From Clavelina lepadiformis (lineage: Eukaryota > Chordata > Ascidiacea > Aplousobranchia > Clavelinidae): a DNA stretch of 64,000 bases. Below, in pieces: positions 22,401 to 36,592 of this stretch; the first letter of the stretch is position 1; each line of letters starts with the position of its first letter. Where the stretch lies: contig NC_135247.1 of assembly GCF_947623445.1 (NCBI RefSeq), positions 17,300,501 to 17,364,500 on the forward strand, in the 5' to 3' direction. The position numbers were made by a program, and so were the translations under genes. The notes under the pieces are model-generated. The model saw nothing but the letters and a program-made list of their open reading frames with translations. It searched no databases and had not been told where the DNA came from.

Positions 22401-25400
22401 CGTTGACAACCCTGAGTGATGTAAAATCAAAATTATCACGTCGGCAGAACTGATCCAAGTTTTACAAACACGTAAAAAAAAACTGGAAATATTAGTAAGT
22501 TAATTATATTAATTTAACCAGTAATTGAATTATGTTTGCCAGAAATTCTTGCGCTGTTGGTTAAAGCAAAATTATCATCAAACCACTGCAAATATTTTTA
22601 ACGACGTGGTTTTTCACAAAACAAAATCTTCAAATAAGATCCCAGATTACCTGTAATCTGTCCCACCAAGATTGCCGAATAATTTCCCTCCGATCCGGCA
22701 TCAGTTTGTAGTGAATCACTTCTTCCAACTCGGCTAACAACTGGCAGTTTACCAAAGCTGGATATGCTCGGCTGTGAGATTCACCGGCTAATGCTGTCAG
22801 CTCACTGTCCAATATTTCGCGAGCCTCGCTTATGCACTGGGATATGGTGTTATGATGTTTTAGTAGAGTCTCAAGAAAGTGACTGAACATTGCATATGCC
22901 ACGAGTGAAACAGTACACAACAAACTAAGCATAGAAATCACGGTTTGACACCAGTACAAGCGCTACAGAAAATTCCGATAAAATGTTTTTTTTGGGGGAA
23001 ATGTTATCAATAAAATAAAAGTGAATACATGGTGCAGAACATATTGACATTCATAGTATAACTGGAGAAGTTTGATGTATAGTGCAAGTGGAATGGAATG
23101 TTACAGGAATGCAAGTGGCCCGTTATGTTACATACAATACAACCCCAGTTAATAACTACTTAAATTTGCCCTGGAATATCTTCTATTCTATTGCAATGTA
23201 TAGAATTCAGTTTCACTAACGTGACCATCCCCCTAACACAACCATTTAACAATGGTCCGATGCATGGTTGGTTTACGGAGTTTCTACTGTACAAGTATGT
23301 TACACAATGTTCTAATAGTGTTTGCTATTATTAAATTCGATCTGACTATTACCTCCAAGGCTTGTGGGAAGTGATTACTGTGGATGTGGATGACAGCGCG
23401 ATATAACGATCCGTCATAATGTTCGCGAGGAATCATGCACGTATATTCGTCCATGCTCTTCCACTTGCCAAGGCCCCACGCGGCCGCGGCAGCAAGCCGG
23501 GCCATTTTCCGTTGTATCTCGCCCTCGCAAGTGTTCCACTGCTCCTCCGCGTAATCGTACAAAGCATCCCTGGATTAGCAACCGCAAGACGTCATGAAAA
23601 TAAGTTAAATATCTCAGATGTTTGGTGATGTCTAAGCCGAATAAAATTATTTTGACTGGTATTGAGAAAGTCATGTTCATTTATGGCATCATCTCTGTAT
23701 ACTGACCATTCGCCCAAAGCTTCCAGACATCTCATATAACCCAGTTTATTCTCAGCTAATTCATTCTTCACATTTTCCTCTTCTGGACCAGATGCTTCCA
23801 AAGTCGGGACACGACTCGCGTACAACTTGTAGTGATAGGTCTGTTTCGCTTCTTCCCATTTGTGGAGTCTTTCGTACCATTCTACGTTTATGTTGTGCTG
23901 TGGCTGTCATAGTACATTTTATTGTTTGGACATCCGAGGACTTTGGTCAATATAAATAACTACTTTGGAACAACATCTAGACTTGATCATTTTAAATTCA
24001 GTTAAGTAGTATTTGAACTTGATATGCGGAGGGAAATGTTCAGTTATCAACTGTAACTCTTACGTATGTTAATAAACTATATTGTAGGAACGTGCCAAGT
24101 CATACACGGAGCATAATTGGTCTAAATGTCCTTAATGTCACATTATGAAGAACAACAAAGAAAACAATTCTTTCAGTTGCGTAACTGACTTTAAAGAAAG
24201 TGAAATGTTTGTGACAATGTCTAGCAATTTTGTATAAGCAATTTTAGTCTCTGTTGTCGTTGTAACAATCTTAAGCACGATCACGTAGGTTGTCTGGGTA
24301 TTTTAGTTAAGTACAACAAGCAAAGCTAGCAGATTCGGATTCGCAAAGTATAAAAAATCTATTATTCGCATCCTCATGAATGTAAATCTGGCACATCCCT
24401 AACACATTGCTAAAACAAATACGTTAAAGTTAGATATTAAAAATTCACAGGCACTGCTTGCAGATAACTTGTGCAATGCAGATAAAACGATGAAAAAAGA
24501 CAATCAAAATCAAATAACTTCATCTTACATTGGGTATTTCAATATTATTGATGTGATATTCCAGAACGCCATCTGCTGCTTCAGGTTGGCCTAATTTGCT
24601 GTTGATGCTGCGTTCAAAAAACGAAAAATCAACAACAGACAAAAAATTAATACAACTGAGAAAATGTCCATGTACCGAAAGGTGAATAAAACTTGAGTGA
24701 TTATTCTACACCAGAGACAATACAAATAAAATGGAAAAAAAATTTCCATGTTCCTTTTCCATAAAACAACAGTGATCCTGATTGAGTATATTTCTTACTT
24801 GATCAAGTCACCGATGACTTCGTCGGTGGACTTTTTGTGGAATTCCAATTCCTTGTAATGAAGAGCTTTGGCAAATGCTCGGCATCTCGCAGCAGTTTCA
24901 CCCAGCAGTGCCACCCCATTGTCTTCGCACATTGGCAAAGGACCCTTGTATTAAAATATAATGAAATAGAAATTTATCAGCAAAGGTCATTGCTATAACA
25001 GAACACTGAACCAGGAGAAGCCGCTAGCATCACAAGAATGGGATCAGTGACACACACAGTCCGTCAATTGTTATCTAGATTAAGTCAAAATTTTTGATGT
25101 TTATCACGCGAGCATCTTTTTCTTAATTTTGACACGTTTAAACTTACAGTGTCCGTGTGTTCCATAAACTCGGCAAGATTTAGCAAGGTGTGAGTGACCT
25201 CTGGTGGTACATCTGGTGCTTCGAGGGCAAGTTGGATGCAGTGAACAAGCTCATCTTGCTGACCTTCGTCCAGCTCGCTCCAACACGATAGAAAAGCAGC
25301 GTTGAATAGATGCCTTTTAAAACAATTAATCAGTGCAAAAGCCTGGAAAATTTCTGACATCTGGTTAACATTATAAAAACAACTCTAGATAACACAATTG

Positions 25401-28400
25401 CACAGTGAATCTCTGTTTTGCTGTGTGCACACTTGTCTTTAGTAATTATAAAGTTTTTAAACCATAGAAATGCCGTGGTCTGCAGACACTGGGAGTACAG
25501 TTTGTTGTGTAATCAGACCAAATCACTTTACCTTAGCCAAATGCACCTATAATGAACATTAGTTAGAAATTAGACTCCCGACAAATTTCATACACTTACC
25601 TGGCAAGTGGTGTGTAGGTTTTAGCAAGAGCACCACAGGCTTTTAAAGCCAAGGAGGGAGATTGCTTGAGTAATTCCACACTGAGGTTACGAAGCCATTC
25701 ATGCCAGTCATCCTTGGAAACTCTCCGGGCAACAGTCCAAGCCTGGCAGGTTGATATCAAGTAATTGTTTGCCAATCACATTGAACCACAGCTTAGTCTC
25801 ACGTAACTTAGAGTAACTACTGTTGTTTAACAGCATGAACTGCAACAATTGTCTTGCTAACGCAGATAAATTTTCTAAACATTTTTGTATAACAAGCTTT
25901 ACCTTTTGTAAGTTAATTGTGTGAATGTGTTGCTTCTTTGTGATGGAAAAATCTGAACTTGTCTGGTTTTCTTCTGCCTTGGTGACCCCGCTCCATAGAA
26001 ACGCATCTTCATCGTTTCTGTGGGTCCCCTAAACACAAGCAGTGATTGCGTTATCACAAGACACAACCTGCTTATACCTAGACTTGGTTATTATTAGTTA
26101 GTGAGGATTATAGGAATACAAGGTCAGTAACACTTGAAATTATGAAAAGCGATTTATCATTGTAAATATGGTAAGACAATGACTGACCTTTGTAATTTGA
26201 GAAATCAACGTTTCATAAACTGAATTTGCGATTCTGTGTTTCTGCATTACAACATCAATCATCGGGATAAATGGAGAATACCTGAAAAAGTGAAAACAAC
26301 GACATAAGTTTTGTGAGAAAAAAGTCATTCTTTATGTTTATGGCAGTGCAGTGCGAAATCAGTGGCATCACCTGGAGCCAAACTGTCTAACAGCACCACA
26401 AAGCGTTTTAACTGCGAGCGATTGCAGATCTGGGGCGTTGTCAAGGGTGTGGGCCAATGGATGGACAATCTGGGACATGTGCTGGCGAAGATCAATGCAT
26501 TCACACAGGACACATAACGTCTCAAGAATTGCTCTGAAATAGAAATTTTTGTCAGTTTTCATTTTTCAATTCGTGTTTTATTTCATTAAAACCTTGGTTT
26601 TAATGAAAAATTTCGCCTTGGTCAAAAGTAACTTTTGCACGAGGCCAAGATTTTATTGAAAAAGACATATGTTTTACAAGTATCGGATGGTATATCAATC
26701 ATTTTTGTGCCAAAATGTTGAACATTTAAAAATTTTGAATACAATAAATTGTAAAACAAAAAACACTCAACGCTTTAATGTTGGTCGGAGTTTCAAGAGC
26801 ACGCAATCGTTGCATCATCGGAGGTAAGAGCATGTGACTGTAATCATCAAGATTTATTCCGTATACTTGCAATGCGTGAAGTAGCTTAAAATAAAGAGAT
26901 AACAGAGAAATATATAAGCATGACTTAAATACTTTTCACGCTTAACTAAAATCCCGCTCCGTATTGAGTCATTAAACATCTTTTACTCACCTATAAATCC
27001 AGGTAATACGAAAAGTTAATTTGACAATAGACATCTTCCTACTGTGTACCTGCAACGTCACGCCTTTAGCCGGGCTCTCGTCATACATAAAGATCTTCAG
27101 TGCGTGAGGAATTATTTGTGGTAAATACAATTTGAATTCCGAGGCTAGAGCAGCTGCTATCTGTTCTGTCAACGAGATCAGGGTGGCCTGCATGCTACTG
27201 CCCATATTCCAGAATTCCTTAGAACATAGACATCTTATTAGGTAGATGAAATTGTGGGCCAAAATTGTCATAATGTCATTAAAATAATCTTGTATAACTC
27301 CTGTGTCAACGCAATCGATCAACTTGTTATTGTTAACATGAAAAAGACTTACTGTAATTACGGCAAATATATTGTCCATGTAGCTTCTGACATGCTGCTT
27401 CACTGTTGATATGATCAAGCCAAGGTTTTTAAAGAGGAACTGCAACAGATGAAATAAAAAAATTATTCTTCGAACATTATTTAACAAGAGGGGCTTCAAC
27501 AACGTCCAGTAATGGCCACAAACCTCTTTAATACTTGGGTCACAATTTTTTATGGTCGTTAAATAGGTTGGAATGATCTCCGATAAATAAGGAACGCATT
27601 TCACGCCCAGAGACTGGAACATGTAGTTGACAGCCTGAGACAGTTCAATGTTTTTTGTAATGTTAAATGGTTCCTATACCAACATAATAAGTCTTGACGA
27701 AAATTATTTAACCTGTACTACAGCTTTGTGGTGGGAAGAGAGCAGAGGATCCCGTAAAACACGCATCAGTGTTGCTATGGAAACTGCTGCGTAAAATTCT
27801 TCGGAAGTGGCTCCGATCGAAACCAGCATTTCGCTGACGTTGAATTCTGAAATGCACAAGGTCTAGTGATAACATCCATGCCAAAGCCAACAACAGATAG
27901 CCAACATATTTCCAGATAAAAATCTGTAGCTTTTTGCGATCTACTCATAACCGAACAGAAAATAAAACACAAGCATGATCTTTATATCATCTTACTGAAC
28001 GGTACTTGCACTCGGAAAAAAGTTTAGCACAGTTGAATGTAAAATAAAACCAGGATCGCATCGCAGATCGATCTGTACAATCTTAAAGCAGATATATATT
28101 TCGCCAACGTCTTATTCAAATATAATCCACAATCGAAAGAGTAAAGCGCATGAAGTTATGGTTTAAACTGTACACGCAGCATGGAAAAAAGTGGCGACAG
28201 TGACAGAACTGGAGCTTTCACACGAAAAAAAAAATTAAAAGCGTATGTTTCGATTGATACTATTGCTATTATAAAAGAACTGCATCGGTTTGCGATTACC
28301 TGAATCTTTTTTCACTCTTCGTTCCGCTGTTCCTGGCAGACCATCCTCGACGCTTCCCTGGTTTTGTTTGTGTTTGTAGGGATCCAGTGTTCCTATCAGT

Positions 28401-31400
28401 CCCAAAACTTTCATCACCTGGAAAATCGGGGGGGGGAAAATGAACAGATAAAGTGTATGACTTTAACAGCACTTGTCCTTTCTTGCTAACAGTTGTTATC
28501 ACCTCTTTCCTAAATGCAAGGCTTTGTTCAGTTTTGAGAAAGTTTAGGAGGATGTCCAGAAGCTGTGGACATTTGTAGTAAGGTTTTACCACATAGCCGG
28601 TACTTTCGACCACTTTGCCAAGTGTTATCAGTGCAACCTGGCAAGAGTAAAACACTTACAGAACGAAGATTTAATAATATTTGGAACAACTCAGAAGCTG
28701 TGCATAGGCCTACTTGTTACAATAAGCAATCTGTTCCACGTATGGTCAAGAAAATGGCCAAGAGTAATGTGTGCCTCACAACAGAAATATGATTTTTACT
28801 TCGCGCTTGGGAAAACATGACAAAGCTCGCAACATTGACAGAATGATTGGAATCAATTGGTCGAGGACAGAATTAACATCCGGACCGCCGACTTCTGCAA
28901 GATCCCCTATGGCTCTCATGATTCCGACCGAAACGGAGGATGTTGATTCATCGTCCTGGAGCTTCATTATTAAGGTCTGCAGAGACATTTTGAATTTTAG
29001 TCAGTTTTATAAACTTCATAAAGAATCTTGACATTTCTGCTTTACGACCAATTTTACTGCCTGAACAAGTTAAATGAAGAAAATATACAATGTTTTCTGC
29101 TACAATTAAACCCCTCACTTTCATAGTGGATAGAACATAGGCCTTCATCACATTTGGTGCACTTCTCGCAAAATGTCCAAGCAAGCGAGCAGCCTGTAAC
29201 TTGTTTTTACCAACTCCACTGTGCTCCAAGTCTGCTATGAGCTACATGTATAAAACAAAAAGTTGAGCCTTACATTGAAGAAACAATTGACTCTGTCTTG
29301 GTAGGATATTTTTACACGGTTTTTCAAAGCATAATGTATTCCAACTTTTCCATACACTAATTATGCTTGATATGTTTCCAAATAGACAGCACAAAACAAC
29401 AGCTGTGGAATAATTATTTTAAAACTCGACTTATGTTGCACCTGAATGTGAGTTTTTCTTAACATCGGCATCACATAGGCAGGATTCAATTCAGAAAGTC
29501 GTCCAATTGTCTGAATTGCCATCTCCTGAACTTCAAACGCTTCATCGTGAAGAGCAACAAAAAGAAGATTCAAATTTTCCGACTGAAAAATTTCAAGAGG
29601 TTCAAGGAAAAAAGAAATCTGAAATATCTATTTTTGCAGTAAATATTTGATTAGAAGATTACAGTAATTCATGTTCTGAGTATTATCTTCAAAAGAAAAT
29701 TTAAAAAAATTTCTGTTTTTATTAAAATCTGACTCAGAAATTAACTAAGAAACCTACAACCAAAAGTATACTTCTTGACTCACCAAAATAAGGTAGCTGT
29801 CAAACCTTTCATCAAGTAAATTCAAAACATGCAAACGGACTTGTTTGGCTGTAACAAAAACATACAATTATGTTCTTTGTTTGCACCCCTTGTAATTCTT
29901 CTATATAACTATGTCATGAAGATTTTCAGGTTGTAACTGAACCAGTTTTCTTTTGTTATGATGTGCTTTCAGATAAATGATGTTAGATTTTATTCAGATA
30001 CGAGTTAAGCCTGTACCATAGTACCACAATCACCTGTGTCACATATCGCCAGGTGGAGAATGCTTTCAACAATCTTAACAAGTTTTGGGGAAAGCACCGG
30101 ATATATCTGGAAAAATACAAATAACAACATATTAAAATGAAACTGATTCATTCGAAATGTCACATCAAAACACAGCACGCAACCGACCCATGAATCTGTG
30201 ACTGTTATTGAAGCATCAGGTTATAATTCATGTTTTCGTATGCCAATGGAAATATAACTTACAATAGTTTGATTAGCTGAAGTGCATGGAGCTGGTATTG
30301 AAGGTCGCATGAGTGCAACCACAGTAGCGACAGCGTTTAGCCGAACTTCCGTGTTCTCGTGGCACAAATACTTCTGTGTCGAACACTCCATGCAGAAGTC
30401 TATAAAAGGGGAAGGGGGTACTTTTGACCGTCTTGGCAACTCTCTGAAAAACTGGAACGTGGCCAGCGTGTGAAGAGCAAGCACAATGATCGATACATCG
30501 GGTTCACTGCTAGACGATGCTGAAGAAAAAATTACAAAAAATCGTTCGTGAACTCTACGCTTCTGTAGAGTGGATCAAGTTCAAATTTTTATCTCGAAAA
30601 CTAAACACGAAAACTTATTTCAGAGAAGAAAAAGTATCTTCAAAAATTCATTATCTTTGCAGACTTGAATTAACCTTGACAATTCAATATTTTTTTATAT
30701 TTCAAACTCTTTCAATCTACTCATGATGCTCCCTAAATAAGACTGATTACAAGAAGACTGGTCTCCCGCTCCCTGGAAGTTCTTGGGCAAGAGGACACTG
30801 GAGAGGGTTCGGAGAACACCTTCATGAATAGAATGACGCAGAGAAGGTACCGTGATGTTGAGTTCATGCAACGACTGCATCAAGGCCGCACTGCAATGAG
30901 GAAAAATGACTTTTAGTTTTCACCATGAACTAACATGCTTGTAAGTATTATTATTGGTCAAGTCTAGTAAGTATCATCAATCAAGTACTTTGGTGCATAA
31001 TTTTAGGTGTGATTAGCAATTTGCAGCAAAAATAGAATAATTATGTAAATATCTAAGTTCTACTTACAGTAGTTTGAGTTCTGAAAACAGTTGCATAATT
31101 GGTGTATAAAAATAATCTAACCGTAAAGTAACGTGTGATATGCAAAGACTGACTTACTTAAGACCAACTTTAAACATGGGTTGCAATAACTCGTTGTGGA
31201 TGTAATCAATGGTGGTTTCCGATGCTGATTTTGCCAACATGGAGATGCAACTGAAGACGGCTGGTTCCGGCACAAAACTTCTTTGTTTTCTACAAAAATT
31301 AGAAAAATATTTTATAAGCAGAAAAATAATCAGAAAAATCAGAAAATCTATTCAATAATACGACCCAAGTTGAAGTGGGAAAAAGTTTGCAAAATAAACC

Positions 31401-34400
31401 TACTTTGCATTGGGCTCCTTAGGAGGCAAGTATTGCTTTATAAATTCAAATATCTTTGGTGTGTAAAGGTTGATGGCAGTTTTCACAACAACAGACATGA
31501 GTCCTATCGCATAGAATGCTGTTGATCTGTCTTTTTCCTGGAAAAAAATTCATGTCGTGAGACTTTCAGGGTTGGAAGGAGGCCTAAAAAGATATCTTAT
31601 TTTTAGTTCAGTATTTCATTCAACTTTAAACATAAACTAGGGCAGAAAAGATTGATGTCTTTTGATGGCTTTTTCACTGCAGAGCACAATTAAAGTTGTT
31701 AAAAGCTAGATAAATTAATTAAATGGTAAATAATTAGTTGGTTAAGTAGTTAATCGGCAAGTCAAATTACTTTTTTTAAGCAAGTGAATAAGAAATTCAT
31801 GGCATCAGACAAATACAAAGTGTTGAATTTGTTAGGATTGAAGACAACAAGACGAGGAAGGATTGACATGATTGCACGCTGGATGAGAGTATTACGAGAT
31901 CCACGATACGATATGACAAACGAACAGACCTAAAAAAAAGTCTTCATGTAATTTCAAAAACAAAATACCAGAACAGAAGTTTCCAACGTTTTTAGGTGAA
32001 GCTTATGGCCCATGAGCAACAGGTTGGGAACCTTTGTCCTGAATGTAATACCAAGAAAACTCTATTCCAAAATTTATGTGGCACAAAGACTTAAAACAAC
32101 AAAGTACATCTTTCAGTTAGAAAGCAACTAAACTAAAATATGTCAATGGTTGTAATTTATTCGACTTACGTCATCAAAATGCTCGGCAATGAGATCACAG
32201 CAGTGTTGGCTCTTCAGCAACACAGTTTGAACGTAATTGTTGTTTGCTGTTAGAGGCGGTGGTAGTGCTTGAAAAAAAGGGTCAATGAACTGCTACCAAT
32301 ATCTCGGGTAGTAATTGACATAAATATTCATTTAAGCAGTTGCCTATACAATTATGAACCACTAGCAGACCTTGAGTAATATGACTAAGCTCTGAGTGTA
32401 ACAAATTTCTCAAGGAAATTTTTTTTAAAGGTAATTGACTATTACTGGCACTTATTGTATTTTAACAGATAACTTTGTGGTTATGATGTCATACTTTGAT
32501 GCTTGTGTGATGAAACAGAAGTTGTGAAAGTGTTGACTGGCTGCTTTGTGCTTCGAAACAAACGGCTCTGAAAATAAGTTAGAAAATACAGGCACCCACA
32601 CTTTAGTGTAGATCATTTCTAAAATCATTCGGTATCTAATACCTTTTCCGGTGCAGGATTTGAAGAACGAGTGCTTTGCAAGTATCCCAAGATGGATGCA
32701 TCATTTTGATTTAAGTCATCTGAAAACCATCGTTATACAAAAATGTTGAAAAACACCAATGTTACAATATAATGAGTTCTACCGAGTAATCTCTGTTATC
32801 ATGTCTCTAACTATTCCCGGTAATTTTTCGGCAAAACCTCCCTACCTTCAGAATTACTGATACGAAGCAATTCGAGCAAAATAACAAGCGAAGAATGGAC
32901 TCGATCGTCACGAACTGCTTGAGATTTCTCAAACGGTGAAGTTTCCATAATGGACATCACTTCATCATAGCATGTCTATCGAACATAAAAAAACTCAAGA
33001 GTAAAACAAAATAATAACAATATCACCATTATCACTCTGGTTTAATACATATCACAGATCCACAGCACAACGCACCAAGCGCTTGATGAGAGCGTTTGTT
33101 TATTGGTGAAGTCAACATCTAGAAAGTGCGAGAACTGCGAATCTATTATTTTGTAGCAATACATACCTTGTACCACACTGGTTTGTACTTGGAATCTTTT
33201 GTTTCACGTTGGACAACGAGAGCCAAGGCTGCCCTTAATGATTCTATTGCGCAGTCTCTGATAGCTTGCTGTTGTTGGTACAATAGAAGAATTACAATTA
33301 CTGGTACTTAAAGCGTACACAGGTACACAGCGCAAAATGCCAGTTAGAACAAACTAAAATTTTCGAGAGAAGCAATCGTATTCACAATTCAGCAGGAGAT
33401 CATAGTACACTTGTTTCTTAAAAGAAACTTTCAGTTGGACCTTTTAGTAGCTTTAATTTGTTAAGTTCAGGACCAATAATTCAAAAGTTTATTACCGGCC
33501 TTTTTATCAGCTTAACTTATCAAAACATAAATTAGCTTGAAATCGAAGTCAACAACAAAAACGCTATGCTTGACGGTAATAAACTTTTCATTTGTGAAAA
33601 GGTCAAAAACAAATAAATTGAAACGTTTTTAATGAAATCTTGTTATTTCTATGTATGTCCCATTTTATAGCATCACATTAGATATAGCACTAAGCACAAG
33701 AGACATATATGAGAAAGACTTGTTAAATTTAACTTGGCGCAATATAAGAACTTCTTAGTTTTTCAGTGAAGCCTCAACAGCTTCTTCTAAAAATGAGAGT
33801 GAAAAAGTGGAAAAAACTGCGTAGAGTGCCAAATAAAAACGGCCAGGATACCATAGTTCTGAGAAATTTTGTAATTACCTTTGAATCATGGATAGCGTAG
33901 AAAATATTTTCAAAAAAAGATTGAATCTGTTGGTAGAATATAGTCGGCGAGGACACGGCCATTTCTTTTAAAATGAACACCTGTAATGTTAATACAGAAA
34001 TGTTGCTGCACAACTTAACACCAGCGTCATTAGGGCAAGTAAAACATGGCTGAAAATTTTGCTTACTTTCGTAGAACTGTCAAGTAATAACGACTTACTG
34101 CAGCATGTCTCCTCCCTTCATTTTTCTCCATTCCCAACCATTCAATGGATCTCCGGACTTGAAATTCTATATGCTCTGTTCTGTATGTTCCACTCGATGC
34201 AGCCATTCTCCCCATAGCTTGGGCGGCTATTTCCATGACACCTGCATGAATACAACGAATTTTTTTTAGGCATATCTTTGCATTGCACCAGCAAATCTAG
34301 CAAACTTACAGAAATTGCAATAAACAAAAAAGTTGTGTTTGAAAATAACTAAAAATCAACAATCTGAATCCAACAAACCAACATCAGGAGAGGGAAACAA

Positions 34401-35626
34401 ATTTCTTAAAACATTGTAAAATTTGAGAAGTTGACCGTGATTTGCGTCGTCCACTTCGATTTGACTCACTGCAAACATTGAAATAAAATAATGGAAGTTA
34501 AATTGAGAAAGAAAACCCCAACGTAGAACAACTAGTGAGTAAACGAAATTCTACCTTTTCCAGGTAGTGGTAACATCAGTACAAGTAGAATCATTTCTTT
34601 TATAAGAAAACATTCATACAAAGTTTGGAGGTTATACACTATGTGTAATGACTTATAACACTAATAGTATACTAAATGACATTGGGACAAGCAAAATTTA
34701 AGCTGGGTTTACTTAAAATAATGTGTTACTTCACATTTCATTTTCTGGTTTGATGAATTTAAATGTACAAGGTCAGATTTTAACAGTGTCTCCATGTCAT
34801 GGCAACCTAATTTTATGTTGCACATCCAAAATTGAGCTGAATGGATGCCCACTGGGTACCCATTGTTTTATTAACAATGAGTTTTCACTGCACAATAAGG
34901 TTGCCCAGATGGCTGACATGCAGATAATGCAATTGTCTTAAACTTAATCTGTGCACACAGCATGAAGAGATTATATTAAGAGAGGTATTTAGAGGAAATG
35001 ACTCTGGCAATTGTGACCAGACTATTGCAGAGAGAAAAAGTAGAGCTTTTACAAGAGGTTAGGCCTAAAAAATGCTGCTTTGTCTAACTGTGTCCATTGA
35101 CAGAATAAGCTTAGTTTGCCAGAGTTGAACATCCAATTTTTTCAAGGAGCACACATTTTTTTACAGATTTAGGATACCAAGGAACATTTACTGAAAAAAT
35201 AAAACGTTTTGTACCAAAATTTCTGATAGAAAATCTGAACAGTTTCATAATTTCACCACAAATCTACCTATTCCTAATATTGCCCCCTTCTTCTCATTAT
35301 TGTCTGAACTTGCCACCATCTCATAAATGCATTCATTTAATTCCGTCATAAATTCATTGTTTTGCTCTGCTGAAAGCTCTTGAACCTCTGTTGAAAAAAA
35401 GAAAACAATTGTTCATTAAACAAAAAAATAAAACTTCATTGTATTAAACGTAACAACTAATCCATATTATTACTAGCACATCATTCAGTCTTTAAATTTT
35501 CAATAGAGAAATCTTTAAGAAGTCACCTGTGTTTATGTAACGCTGCAGAGCAGTTGCCGTTGTAAGCCGCGTTTCCTCATTGCGACTTTTAAGGCCTTGG
35601 ACAAAATGTTGTACAGATGCAGCCAT
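15709..35626 (-). CDS. MTOR: Serine/threonine kinase mTOR, about 60 exons, complete
   Basis: mTOR is the catalytic subunit of TORC1 and TORC2 and controls growth, translation and autophagy in response to nutrients and growth factors. I could follow about 60 exons with GT-AG borders whose products line up with the vertebrate protein from end to end. The start ATG (35626-35624) is preceded in frame by TAG and opens [20 protein letters not shown], matching the vertebrate LKSRNEETR block. HEAT repeats follow, then FAT, FRB, kinase and FATC regions (separate entries). The stop is in a 16-base last exon. First exons: 35626-35527, 35387-35268, then about 34479, 34243, 33981, 33268 and onward. Differences from vertebrates: a shorter N-terminal end, a shortened regulatory segment before FATC, and one GC-AG intron. 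Introns hold repeat copies but no damage to exons was seen. Confidence 0.95.
16661..18858 (-). other. MTOR: mTOR exons for the PI3K-like kinase domain
   Basis: Exons begin at 18858, 18496, 18215, 17882, 17330, 16977 and 16796. They encode [39 protein letters not shown] (with the ATP-binding Lys), the catalytic loop [11 protein letters not shown] and the metal-binding IDFGDCFE, followed by the activation segment [16 protein letters not shown]. All catalytic residues expected in this family are present. The exon starting 17330 ends at 17174 with a GC donor instead of GT. Confidence 0.9.
17640..17760 (-). repeat. Dispersed repeat R1, copy 3, in an mTOR intron
   Basis: On the minus strand this copy reads GGTATGGTATCGGAAG, then AAATCTTTGCACGACTTAAA, then CCTGGTTACCGAAC. 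It begins within about 20 bases of the splice donor of the kinase exon that ends SPTSEV (donor GAG|GTTCGT near 17763), so it lies at the very 5' edge of the intron. Confidence 0.65.
18979..19513 (-). other. MTOR: mTOR exons for the FRB (rapamycin-binding) domain
   Basis: Two exons, 19513-19331 (61 codons) and 19113-18979 (45 codons), encode the FKBP12-rapamycin-binding helix bundle that gates access to the active site. The residues that contact rapamycin in vertebrates are kept: [11 protein letters not shown] (with the Ser whose mutation gives resistance and the Phe four residues on) and [10 protein letters not shown] (Trp, Tyr and Phe). The protein should therefore be rapamycin-sensitive; that is inference from residue identity. 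Confidence 0.9.
19700..25745 (-). other. MTOR: mTOR exons for the FAT domain
   Basis: From the exon beginning near 25745 ([16 protein letters not shown]) to that near 19830, exons encode the TPR-like FAT region that wraps the kinase. Clear family blocks are [60 protein letters not shown] and [20 protein letters not shown]. The variable acidic linker lies on exons at about 21281 and 21055; its second exon is rich in Glu and Ser ([17 protein letters not shown]). Confidence 0.85.
25900..35626 (-). other. MTOR: mTOR exons for the N-terminal HEAT-repeat half
   Basis: About thirty exons between 35626 and 25900 encode the helical solenoid that binds RAPTOR or RICTOR and dimerises mTOR. Recognisable blocks include [18 protein letters not shown] (near 34130), [21 protein letters not shown] (near 33930), [14 protein letters not shown] (near 31860), [20 protein letters not shown] (near 29500), [20 protein letters not shown] (near 28590) and [20 protein letters not shown] (near 27110). 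Each continues in frame across typical splice sites. Confidence 0.85.
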
Positions 35627-36318
35627 CTGCGCCAGCTACTTAACAAGTTATTTGACTTGACTACTGCCAAGCAATTAACTGTGCACAACCCTTAAGATAA
35701 CCTCTAAGTTGAAATTTGCTATCAAGTGACATCTTGTAGTGTATGCAACATACTAAACATCGAAATATCGCGACTTACAATTACTATTATCATTACATAC
35801 ATTACGCTTGGTTTTATTCCAATATTTTTGATTTTGTTACTGTTTTCATCTTATTTAGTATTTTGGTATCTGAGTTAATATTCTGAACGTCGTTTGTGAG
35901 TTTTGTATATCACAGTACACAATCTTTGATTTTATTAATTAGCCTAAAAGGCAACAGTTAATAGGTTTGTGATTAAACACAAGTTGATATATAATAATTT
36001 CTGGATTTTGCTATATCATGTTACTAGTGCTAGTTTTTCGTTGCTCATTGTGGGGAGCAATATAAACATGGTGCTAACTTTTTTTAGACTATACTAAAAC
36101 TATAAAACAACTTGAAATGTGTACATAAATCTTGCAATTACTGTATTTTTTCTAACCAAGATTTGAAATTGAAAGTAGCCTAGGCCGTTTTCTGGCATAA
36201 CAGCCTGTAACCACATGTATTGATGTACCAAACTTAATAAATAAGGAAAGTTGTCTGCGAAATGTGCAGATTTTAATGCCCATTATGCGGTCCACAAAAA
36301 TGTAAACCCAAACCGGTG

Positions 36319-36518
36319 GGCAGTACCGCGATACTATAGTACCGAGTTACTTTTTCAGTACCAATACCGTCAGCATCTTTTACACAAAAAGTACCAGTAC
36401 CAACAAAGTACAGAACTACTTTTTTACAATAGTACCGAATACCAAAACCGTCGGTACATTTTTTGTCAAGTACCAGTACCATTATCGATGGTACTTTTAA
36501 AGTACCGACTGCCTAACT
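36319..36518. repeat. GTAC-rich repeat block
   Basis: The words GTACC or GTACT recur about a dozen times in 200 bases, as AGTACCG, AGTACCAGTACC and TGGTACTTTTAAAGTACC. The left side starts near GGCAGTACCG and the right side reads GGCAGTCGGTAC when reversed, hinting at inverted ends, but I could not find matching flanking duplications. It is probably a small non-autonomous DNA element. Confidence 0.4.
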
Positions 36519-36592
36519 CTACCCGAACCTGCTGGTAGCCTGGTTAACCAGTGCTGCAGCATAGATGAAGCCTACTGCCTTTGCCTTATAGC

